Positions 57,461 through 64,000 of a stretch of 64,000 nt of DNA are shown piece after piece. The notes beneath the pieces were generated by a model. That model was not told the origin of the DNA. It did not search any database and saw nothing but the letters and a program-made list of their open reading frames with translations. Source of the stretch: Erythrobacter sp. QSSC1-22B. GTDB lineage: Bacteria > Pseudomonadota > Alphaproteobacteria > Sphingomonadales > Sphingomonadaceae. The stretch spans positions 62,001 to 126,000 of the forward strand of contig NZ_LZRP01000005.1 in NCBI RefSeq assembly GCF_001678665.1. Reading direction: 5' to 3'. Numbering within the stretch: the stretch's first letter is position 1; each line of letters opens with the position of its first letter. A program made the translations under genes and the position numbers.

Positions 57461-58272
57461 GCATCACTATCATGAGCAAAATTTGGCCCCTCAAAATGTC
57501 GCCTACGGACAAGTGGGTGCTTATGGCGCTGGCAGACGCTGCGAATGACGAAGAGGGCCACACGTGGATTGCTGTTAAGTCTCGCGTTGCTTTGAATCGG
57601 GCTGGGAACCCTAAGTTGAACCTCATGGTCAAGACTTCGTATTGTGAGCGAACCGTGCAAGCGGCTATCCAGCGGCTGGAGAAGGCTGGGCATATAACTC
57701 GTGAAGAGAAACTCGGGATCGGGTGCAATTACTGGATCCATCCGGTGGCGTTTGGCGAAGTATCGTCCCCCGCAGTAGATGCGGGCGTGCCGAAAGCGCC
57801 CACCCCCGCAGCTCCTGCGCCTACCCTCGCAGCTCCTGCCGGGGCCCCCCGCAGCTGCTGCGGGGAAACCCTAAGTAACCCTAATCAACCTAGCGCGCGC
57901 GCACGAGGCGGGCAGTCGCGCCCTGTTCGTTCGCCTGCAGGCCCCTTGGGTGGGCCTGCTACGACCGAACGGCTGGCGTTGCCCGAGGTGATCGAGAAGA
58001 TGACCGAAGGCGTGGAAGGGCAGGCGGTGCGTGCGGAGATCATCCGTGCTGCTGGCAGTGAGCCCGATTGGCTTCGCCGCTCGGCCATCCAGGTCGATGC
58101 GCTTGGCGACGGCTCTGGGCCGGGGCCGTTCGGCATCACCGTAGTCTGCCCTGTCTCCGCTCGTGATGTTCTTGATCAATGCATCGATGGGGTTTCGAGC
58201 GCTGCTGCTTCTGCGCTTGCCGGCCGCGTCCATTGGTGTCGGGTTCAAATTGGGCGGATCCAACGTGGGTGA
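57457..58272 (+). CDS. phage O-like replication initiator with N-terminal winged helix
   Basis: 271 residues. Residues about 10-100 form a winged helix-turn-helix (SPTDKWVLMALADAANDEEGHTW, SYCERTVQAAIQRLEKAGHITRE), as in lambda O N-terminal domains and many phage replication proteins. Then comes an Ala/Pro-rich linker (residues about 105-170) and a C-terminal domain (EVIEKMTEGVEGQAVRAEII, DWLRRSAIQVDALGDGSG). Spaced repeats lie in the DNA for the linker (57808-57861), as origins do in lambda O. An ATG at 57472 is an alternative start. Initiator function is inferred from the domain layout and from the coupling with the AlpA-like gene. Confidence 0.7.
   Translation: MSITIMSKIWPLKMSPTDKWVLMALADAANDEEGHTWIAVKSRVALNRAGNPKLNLMVKTSYCERTVQAAIQRLEKAGHITREEKLGIGCNYWIHPVAFGEVSSPAVDAGVPKAPTPAAPAPTLAAPAGAPRSCCGETLSNPNQPSARARGGQSRPVRSPAGPLGGPATTERLALPEVIEKMTEGVEGQAVRAEIIRAAGSEPDWLRRSAIQVDALGDGSGPGPFGITVVCPVSARDVLDQCIDGVSSAAASALAGRVHWCRVQIGRIQRG
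57808..57890 (+). repeat. iteron-like repeats plus A-rich direct repeats, candidate replication origin
   Basis: Three copies of GCAGCT(C/G)CTGC start at 57808, 57829 and 57851, spaced 21 and 22 bases (two helical turns). The last sits in a CCCCGCAG-CTG-CTGCGGGG hairpin (57847-57865). Two direct repeats AACCCTAA(G/T) follow at 57867 and 57877, then AACCTA. The 22-base step shifts the reading frame, so the pattern is kept at DNA rather than protein level. Confidence 0.5.
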
Positions 58273-58501
58273 CCCCGAGGAGCATGATCGCCCTGCGAAG
58301 GACTGCTCTCGCCAATGGGAGGGGGGGAGGTCGCTACCTCCGCTCATGGCTCAGCGAGGCCCACAGCCCTGGCGTCTCGACTTTTAACCGGGGAGGCGCG
58401 TTACGCGTGGTCGTTCGAACTAGGCAAGCATAGCAGACCGCTCATAGCGCGTTATTGAATTTAATTTCGAACATTTTTAAAAATTTACCTAGGAGGATTA
58501 A

Positions 58502-59122
58502 ATGGCTGAAGATATTCAATTGGATAGCTACGAGCTTAACGTTTTAGATGGTGTTAGCGGTTCGCTGGGTTTCCACCAGCGCCGCTTGTTTTCCCAGCTC
58601 AACCTGAGCAGCTACTTGCAGCATCGCAACGACCTTGCACTGCGGCAGTTTAACGAGGGTTGCCGGGAGGCTGACTTGAATTTGCTTGTGGAGCGGACAC
58701 ATGAACGCTTCGGTAGTGTACCGCTATGGCTCGATGATGAAGTTGTTCTCCAGTCGAACTGGAATTTGTCTGACGGGTCCCAAGAGTTTCAGTTCGGCAT
58801 CAAGTTCAGTGGTGATGCGCTCTTCTGGGAGTGTTCGCCGGACCCGGTCCACGATAGGCTTCCTGAGGGCAGCGAGTTCAGCAACTGGTTCCTGCCCCCC
58901 GGGGAAACCATGGAGCGTCCTTACGGAGAGATCTACCGCGATAATCTCGTGCTGATTGCTCGGGAGGAACCCCAAGCGAGCGACCTTGAAAAAATCCGTA
59001 CCTTGATCGCCTGGCAAACCGTGATCATTGAGAAGAGCAACAAGCAGCTGGAGATTGAGCTGTATATGCTCGCAGAGACGTTCGAAGCTATGGATTACCG
59101 CTCCTTCACGAAGTGGGTGTGA
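58502..59122 (+). CDS. 206-residue protein of unknown function in the phage-like module
   Basis: Acidic, soluble-looking protein without membrane segments. It starts MAEDIQLDSYELNVLDGVSG, continues LGFHQRRLFSQLNLSSYLQHRND and ends EKSNKQLEIELYMLAETFEAMDYRSFTKWV. AGGAGG lies 6 bases before the ATG, preceded by an A/T-rich stretch (58453-58500) that can serve as its own promoter. No family is recognised. Position between replication and packaging genes suggests a phage or satellite role only by context. A hairpin follows the stop. Confidence 0.75.
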   Translation: MAEDIQLDSYELNVLDGVSGSLGFHQRRLFSQLNLSSYLQHRNDLALRQFNEGCREADLNLLVERTHERFGSVPLWLDDEVVLQSNWNLSDGSQEFQFGIKFSGDALFWECSPDPVHDRLPEGSEFSNWFLPPGETMERPYGEIYRDNLVLIAREEPQASDLEKIRTLIAWQTVIIEKSNKQLEIELYMLAETFEAMDYRSFTKWV

Positions 59123-59428
59123 GCTCGTAACCGTCTACTAAAGGCCGCCCCGCGCAGGTCTTCGTCACTGGAGACCTGTGCGTTTGTCGCACCAGTTCAA
59201 TCCGCAACACCAAAGCGAAAAAACTTGGATAGAGCCGCGTGGTGGGGAGGGGGGTGTTAGAAACCTTGGGGAGGAAAGGACGGACACCGGCGGGGGGCAA
59301 AATTTCCCATTTGGTCGAAATTTTGAATTACGTGGATCTACGCGTCGCATCGCATCTCTCGCGATCCGCCCCGCTCGGTCTTGGTTTTGTCCGCCCCACA
59401 GGTGAGAATAGATGGCAAGGAGTTAGGA
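59123..59428. other. 306-base gap with terminator-like hairpin
   Basis: CGCGCAGGTCT (59151-59161) pairs with AGACCTGTGCG (59172-59182) with one G-T pair, followed by TTTG: a weak terminator for the preceding gene. The rest is G-rich, with runs such as GGTGGGGAGGGGGG at 59241-59254. A packaging or cos-type site could be sought here since a small terminase gene follows, but nothing specific is visible. Confidence 0.5.
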
Positions 59429-59881
59429 ATGGGACGTCGTACCAAACCCACCCATCTGAAATTGATTGAAAACTCTCGCGACCGGCGGGCGGAAAGGCTG
59501 CGTTCTTGCGAGCCCCAACCGACGGATGGGCTATCTGCACCGCCCGATTGGCTGACGCCCGACCAGCTGCGGATTTGGGAGCACGCTGTAGCTGCAGCTC
59601 CATATGGCTTGCTCAAAGGGATGGACAGTGAGCTCTTTGTCTCCTGGGTCGTCGCCGTCGATCTCCGAAATCAGGCTGCGCAAAAGCTTGCGAACTCGGC
59701 GCTTCTCATTCGTACTTCGAACGGGAACGTGGTGCTCTCACCTTACCAGCGTATGTTCAATCAGCAGACTGCGAACATGAAGTCTCTCGCGGCAGAGTTC
59801 GGGTTTTCGCCTGCGGCTCGAACAGGGATCGCGATGGAAGAAGAATTTGAGAATGACCCGACCGATCGCTTCTTCAAATAG
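59429..59881 (+). CDS. P27-family phage terminase small subunit
   Basis: 150 residues. It begins GRRTKPTHLKLIENSRDRRAERL, the family opening (GRRxKPTxLKxLxGN), followed by LSAPPDWLTPDQLRIWEHAV, KGMDSELFVSWVVAVDLRNQAA and a C-terminal SPYQRMFNQQTANMKSLAAEFGFSPAARTG. Small terminase subunits recognise DNA for packaging; satellites use their own to redirect packaging into helper capsids. AAGGAG lies just before the ATG at 59429. No large terminase gene follows; the next gene is a helicase-nuclease. Confidence 0.87.
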   Translation: MGRRTKPTHLKLIENSRDRRAERLRSCEPQPTDGLSAPPDWLTPDQLRIWEHAVAAAPYGLLKGMDSELFVSWVVAVDLRNQAAQKLANSALLIRTSNGNVVLSPYQRMFNQQTANMKSLAAEFGFSPAARTGIAMEEEFENDPTDRFFK

Positions 59882-59960
59882 CGTGCTGTCGGTCTCGATC
59901 CACGAGCCTCCGAAAGCTTAGGGCGTTGCTTGCTGGTTGGCTTTAGCTCATCCACCGAAG

Positions 59961-61901
59961 ATGCATCGCACATTCATCACACTTTCCGCCTCCGAGGTTA
60001 GAACCTTCAGCGATGCCGAAATATATGGGCAGCTTGCGGGGAAGCTTTCATTTCCTATTGAGCCGGCCCAGCGCTCAGCGTGGAATTACCAGATCAAGCA
60101 TTTGCGTGAGCTTGCTCGAGACCTTCCCGACGCGCATTTCTCGATGGAATTTCTGATCCCGAGAATGGGCCGCAGGGCCGATCTCGTAATCTTACATTCT
60201 GGAATCATTTTTGTTGTCGAGTACAAGGTCGGCTCGAAGACGTTTGATCGCTCGAGCCTAAATCAGACGTATGGCTACGGCCTCGATCTAAAACATTTCC
60301 ACGAACCGAGCCATGAACGAGATATCGTGCCGATCCTGGTGGCGACCGAAGCGACCGGCGGACAGGTCGCCGCTCTTGAGTGGGACGACCTTCGCTTAGC
60401 ACGCCCTCTGACTGTAAGCCCTCAAGAGCTCGCTCCCCTGATAAACTTCACCAGCCGGATCTGGGGTGAGGGCGGCTCGATTGACTCATCTGTTTGGTTG
60501 GGTGGGAGATACCGGCCCACGCCCACCATCGTCGAGGCGGCGCAGGCCCTATACGGCGGGCACGGCGTCGAGGAAATTTCGCGCTCTGAAGCCGGAGCGC
60601 ACAATCTGACTAAAACGGCCGACTATGTGTCGAGGGCCATCGAAGGCGCGAAGAAGGCTGATAAGAAGATAATATGTTTCATAACTGGAGTGCCTGGCTC
60701 TGGGAAGACGCTAGCCGGACTCAACATCGCGACAGCTCGCCAGCGCTCGCATTCGGACGAGCACGCGGTTTTCCTATCAGGCAATGGACCGCTGGTAGCC
60801 GTATTGAGGGAAGCGCTGGCGCTAGACGCTGTTGCACAGTCCAAGACGAGCGAAAATCCCAGTTCTAAGACCCTCGAAAAACGAAGGGCCTCGGCATTCA
60901 TCCAGAACATCCATCATTTTCGAGATGAGGCACTAACCTCGCTACTCCCACCTGATGAAAAGGTGGTAGTGTTCGACGAGGCTCAGCGGGCATGGAATGT
61001 CGAGCAGACTTCCAAGTTTATGCAGCAAAAAAAGGGGCAGGTCGGCTTCTCAATGTCTGAGCCAGAGTTTTTGCTCAGCATCATGGACCGCCATCCTCAG
61101 TGGTGCGCGATCGTATGCCTCGTTGGCGGGGGGCAGGAAATCAACACTGGTGAGGCTGGCATCGACGAGTGGTTGAGAGCTCTGAACCGGTCGTTTCCAC
61201 ATTGGGAAGCACACGTTCCCAATGCACTCGAAACGACAATAGTGCTCCCGAACGAAGTACGTGCTCCGGCCCTGCACCTCGCAACGTCGATCCGCTCGTT
61301 TCGCGCCGAGAAGCTCTCGGATTTTGTCGGACATGTTATCGATGGAGATGCGGACGCCGCGAACGAAGTGCACGCAGAGCTCGGTGACTACCCACTTCTG
61401 ATCACGCGCGATCTCGATCAGGCTCGCGAATGGCTTCGGTCTCAAAGGAGGGGCACCGAGAGAGCGGGGCTGCTGGCTTCTTCGAATGGCCATCGTCTCA
61501 AGCCGCACGGCATTTTCGTCAAAGCGAAGATCGAGCCCGAGAAATGGTTTCTGGCTGAACTAGACGACGTCCGATCCTCCGATGCACTCGAAGATGCCGC
61601 GACAGAGTTTGATGTCCAGGGGTTAGAGCTCGATTGGGCTTGCCTATCTTGGGACGCAAATCTCAGGCGCTTTAGAGACGGCTGGGAAATGCTCCAATTT
61701 CGTGGATCCCGATGGCAAGCGGTCAACGATCCCGCTCGGCGGGGGTACATCGCAAATTCGTATCGCGTGCTTTTAACGAGAGCCAGGCAGGGATTAGTCG
61801 TGTTTGTTCCGGAGGGCTCTGAAACTGACCGAACCCGGTCTCCTCAAGGATACGATGATATCTTTGATTACCTTTTGAGATGTGGTTTCATGTGCCTCTA
61901 A
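59961..61901 (+). CDS. PD-(D/E)XK nuclease fused to DUF2075/Schlafen-group-3 helicase
   Basis: 646 residues. N-terminal region: Glu63, Asp74 in MGRRADLVIL and Glu87-Tyr-Lys89 in FVVEYKVGS fit a PD-(D/E)XK nuclease core, with a later NQTYGYGLDLKHFH helix. Residues about 235-640 form the DUF2075 (SLFN-g3) ATPase/helicase: Walker A GVPGSGKT (243-250), Walker B VVVFDEAQRAWN (Asp339, Glu340), LVGGGQEINTGEAG and a C-terminal VLLTRARQGLVVFVPEG (motif VI-like). Such proteins are often found in defence loci. The ATG at 59961 was chosen over a TTG at 59937. It is convergent with the UvrD-like gene. Confidence 0.87.
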   Translation: MHRTFITLSASEVRTFSDAEIYGQLAGKLSFPIEPAQRSAWNYQIKHLRELARDLPDAHFSMEFLIPRMGRRADLVILHSGIIFVVEYKVGSKTFDRSSLNQTYGYGLDLKHFHEPSHERDIVPILVATEATGGQVAALEWDDLRLARPLTVSPQELAPLINFTSRIWGEGGSIDSSVWLGGRYRPTPTIVEAAQALYGGHGVEEISRSEAGAHNLTKTADYVSRAIEGAKKADKKIICFITGVPGSGKTLAGLNIATARQRSHSDEHAVFLSGNGPLVAVLREALALDAVAQSKTSENPSSKTLEKRRASAFIQNIHHFRDEALTSLLPPDEKVVVFDEAQRAWNVEQTSKFMQQKKGQVGFSMSEPEFLLSIMDRHPQWCAIVCLVGGGQEINTGEAGIDEWLRALNRSFPHWEAHVPNALETTIVLPNEVRAPALHLATSIRSFRAEKLSDFVGHVIDGDADAANEVHAELGDYPLLITRDLDQAREWLRSQRRGTERAGLLASSNGHRLKPHGIFVKAKIEPEKWFLAELDDVRSSDALEDAATEFDVQGLELDWACLSWDANLRRFRDGWEMLQFRGSRWQAVNDPARRGYIANSYRVLLTRARQGLVVFVPEGSETDRTRSPQGYDDIFDYLLRCGFMCL

Positions 61902-62036
61902 ACTCACCCAAGGCAATCCTCGGCGCATGGCAGTAGCTGGGCCGGGAGCCGCCAAGCAGGGTTCGGATGGCGATTTGCGGAAAGCGGACCCAGGTTCACG
62001 CGCAGCATGGCTGTCACCCTTGCTCGACATCGGCGT

Positions 62037-63941
62037 TTACGTGACCGCGATGGTCGTTACGCCAGCTTTGTTCAAGAGCGCGTACAGCGTAGCGATTTTC
62101 GTGCGCCGCCCGCGTTGCGCGCAATATGTGAAGATAACTCGCTGCTTGGCGCGGGTGAACGCTACGAAGAATCCAGCAGTGGCCTCGATCTGGTCGTTCG
62201 CGAAGCTCCACCATGCCCCATCGTCCAGTCCCACGAATATCACGCTATGGTATTCGAGGCCCTTACTCTTGTGAATGGTCATCAGCGGAATGGCGTCGAC
62301 TCCCTCGTAAATGTCGAGCACCTCGCTCCAAGCCCCGCCGCGCGTGGCAGACCCGGTCAGATGCGAACTAATTGCTTCCACGACCTTCCCGAGCCAGCCC
62401 CCTTGCGCATAGGACGTATGCACGGCGACCAGCCGTTGGCGACCAATGAAGTCGATGGCCTGCTCTACAATCGCCAAGCTGTCCGCAAACGATGTGGGCG
62501 CCTTTGGATGCGCAGCTGCTAACGTCGTGGCGAAGGTATCGAGCTTACGCGCCAGCTTCGCCTGCGCTGGCTCGTCGTCGATGGCGATGCCGCGCAACAC
62601 ACCGAGCTTAGCCTGGCATTCCGACCAATTGCGGCCCGCGTGTTTGGTCATGGCCAACCGCAGAAGTTGCACCACCAGCCGCGAAGCTTCTTCGGTCAAC
62701 AGCTCCTGCAGCATCATCGGACCGACAAAACCGGCTTCGTTGCGCAGCGGGATGCCGGCTGCTTCGAATGCGGGGGCCAGCACGGCTGCATAGTCCGCCG
62801 GCTTCTGCCGGACCAACAGCGCGAAATGGCGGGGCACAAGCGTGTGGGTCTTTATTTCGTTCGCAACGAAGGCGGCGAGGCTGGAGGCCTCCGCTTCGGG
62901 CGTCGAGAAATCCCAGATCGCGCAACTGTCGCCCGCGACCGTTCCCACCGTTTTCGAAACCGGTTTGACTGTGTGCGCATCCAGTGCCTGAGCCAATACG
63001 TGCTGGATTCGGACCAATTCCGGCGACGAGCGGTAATTATTGAAGAGCGGTGTTCGCTTCGCAACAAAATGCTGATCGAACGCGGCGAACGGATCGTCCA
63101 TCGCCATCGCCCAGCGCATAATCTGCTGCTTGTTGTCGCCAACCGCCGTTATCACCGTTTCGGTGCCCTTGAAGATGGTTCGCACCAGGTCATATTGGAC
63201 CTGCGTCGTATCCTGGAACTCGTCCATGAACAGATGCGAGTAGGTGAGCCGCAACGCCTCGCGCGCCATCGGATTGACGCGCAGGAGCAGCTCGGCGAGC
63301 CGACCGATCATCGGAAAGGAAAGCCGCGATGTTTTTCCTTCATGCAACGACGACTGCCAAAAGCGATCCGCCGCCCATTGGCCGACGGTCGGGATCGGCC
63401 AACCGTCTTCGGGCAACGGTTTGCCCAGCAGTAACTCACGTTCGAACTCCCGCAGCGAGATCGCCTGAAAGTCGGCGTAGGAGCCGATGATCTTCGGTGG
63501 CGCACCGACCTCTTGGAGCAGAAATCCGCGATAAAGCGCGTCGCTGGTGAACATGATCTCATAGTCAGTACGCGGCCGCCACCGCTTGGGAAGCGCTTGG
63601 CCGAAACGGTCGACCAATCCCTTTGCGAAGGCATCGAACGTCATCGAGTCAAGCCGGGCGGCATGGCTGCGGTGGCAACGCTGGCCGACCCGTGCTGCCA
63701 AATTAGAAGCGGCATCGCGCTTGAAGCTGATCGCCAGGATGCGGCGCGGTGGCGGCGACGTTGCGGTCTGCAACAGATAAGCCGCGCGTTGAGCAAGAAG
63801 CTCAGTCTTCCCAGCGCCAGGCCCGGCGATCACCGAACGATTGTCTGTCGAGCGCACGACGGTCATGGCGTTCGCTTCGAGCGCCGCGACGCCAATCGGT
63901 TTCCATTGTTCAGGACGGACTCGCCGCGCCAGCACCGCCAC
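62037..63941 (-). CDS. UvrD-like SF1A helicase, probable GajB-type defence helicase
   Basis: 634 residues with the full SF1A motif set: I VIAGPGAGKTELLAQRAAYLL (Gly40-Thr46), Ia LAISFKRDAASNLAARV, II FMDEFQDTTQVQYD, III TAVGDNKQQIMRW, IV FNNYRSSPELVRIQ, V MTIHKSKGLEYHSVIFVG and VI FVAFTRAKQRVIF. It lacks the long C-terminal part of housekeeping UvrD/PcrA (over 700 residues). The start is GTG at 63941, 2 bases after the stop of a gene cut by the window edge, so it is the second gene of an operon. In Gabija systems the first gene encodes an OLD-type nuclease (GajA); that gene is not visible here. Confidence 0.88.
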   Translation of the reverse strand: MAVLARRVRPEQWKPIGVAALEANAMTVVRSTDNRSVIAGPGAGKTELLAQRAAYLLQTATSPPPRRILAISFKRDAASNLAARVGQRCHRSHAARLDSMTFDAFAKGLVDRFGQALPKRWRPRTDYEIMFTSDALYRGFLLQEVGAPPKIIGSYADFQAISLREFERELLLGKPLPEDGWPIPTVGQWAADRFWQSSLHEGKTSRLSFPMIGRLAELLLRVNPMAREALRLTYSHLFMDEFQDTTQVQYDLVRTIFKGTETVITAVGDNKQQIMRWAMAMDDPFAAFDQHFVAKRTPLFNNYRSSPELVRIQHVLAQALDAHTVKPVSKTVGTVAGDSCAIWDFSTPEAEASSLAAFVANEIKTHTLVPRHFALLVRQKPADYAAVLAPAFEAAGIPLRNEAGFVGPMMLQELLTEEASRLVVQLLRLAMTKHAGRNWSECQAKLGVLRGIAIDDEPAQAKLARKLDTFATTLAAAHPKAPTSFADSLAIVEQAIDFIGRQRLVAVHTSYAQGGWLGKVVEAISSHLTGSATRGGAWSEVLDIYEGVDAIPLMTIHKSKGLEYHSVIFVGLDDGAWWSFANDQIEATAGFFVAFTRAKQRVIFTYCAQRGRRTKIATLYALLNKAGVTTIAVT

Positions 63942-63943
63942 GT

Positions 63944-64000
63944 TCAGTCTCGCCGCAGATTGGCGGCCACGTGCTTCAGCACATCGCGCAAGACCGCGGG
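63944..64000 (-). CDS. C-terminal end of the upstream operon gene (partial)
   Basis: The minus-strand frame ending at the TGA at 63944-63946 reads AVLRDVLKHVAANLRRD and is open to the window edge. Only about 18 residues are visible, too few to assign a family. Its stop is 2 bases before the GTG of the UvrD-like helicase, so the two genes are co-translated. An OLD-family nuclease (GajA) is the leading guess from context alone. Confidence 0.5.
   Translation of the reverse strand, partial: PAVLRDVLKHVAANLRRD

Noticed and set aside
58269..58433. 54-codon ORF overlapping the initiator stop by GTGA
   Set aside because: The overlap is suggestive, but the sequence is Arg/Gly/Ser-rich with no conserved look and no ribosome site beyond the overlap.

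Overview
The window looks like a piece of chromosome from an alphaproteobacterium of the order Sphingomonadales, most likely Erythrobacteraceae. Evidence: high GC throughout, alphaproteobacterial gene content and order (TimA-like Tim44 protein, MltA and Smr genes in a row, SecB next to MurJ and TrpS), an alphaproteobacterial-type LexA box, and several small proteins of a kind I know mainly from sphingomonads. Family calls rest on recognising motifs by eye; no database search was run.

About 1-43.9 kb is ordinary core chromosome, tightly packed and often translationally coupled. It holds ubiquinone synthesis (ubiE fragment, ubiB), coenzyme A and dUTP metabolism (coaBC, dut), a trpS-murJ-secB cluster, timA, mltA-smr, a peroxide-defence block (katA, katG, ahpF, ahpC at 11.8-18.3 kb), aroC, ruvA-orf-ruvB, a Ser/Thr-rich protein with a PEP-CTERM-like tail, acnA, two L,D-transpeptidases, an HDAC-like deacetylase, mntP-like and ispG genes, a CorA-like transporter, a DUF885 peptidase, an SDR, a CmpX-like channel, an isoaspartyl peptidase, a class A beta-lactamase coupled to pheA, a membrane cytochrome c, rlmE and ppx. 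A tRNA-Gln(CTG) at 43.8 kb closes this block.

About 43.9-56.7 kb is accessory: looser spacing, small ORFs, a second copy of a secreted-protein gene also found at 18.6 kb, and two gene remnants joined head to head (SRAP peptidase and S10 carboxypeptidase). It also holds two secreted nucleases (S1/P1 and SNase-sunset), an alpha/beta hydrolase opposite a seven-TM LytTR regulator, a methyltransferase and an M24 peptidase. A perfect GAAC-N7-GAAC LexA box precedes a 30-residue membrane peptide that is ATGA-coupled to a CxxC protein.

About 56.7-64 kb looks like the replication/packaging module of a phage satellite or decayed prophage: AlpA-like regulator, a 31-codon coupled ORF, an O-like initiator with iteron-type repeats inside its own coding sequence, an unknown protein and a P27-type small terminase subunit. 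Next to it lie two probable defence genes: a PD-(D/E)XK nuclease fused to a DUF2075/Schlafen-group-3 helicase, and a convergent UvrD-like helicase. The UvrD-like gene is second in an operon whose first gene is cut off by the window edge, an arrangement that fits Gabija. No integrase, large terminase or capsid gene is visible.
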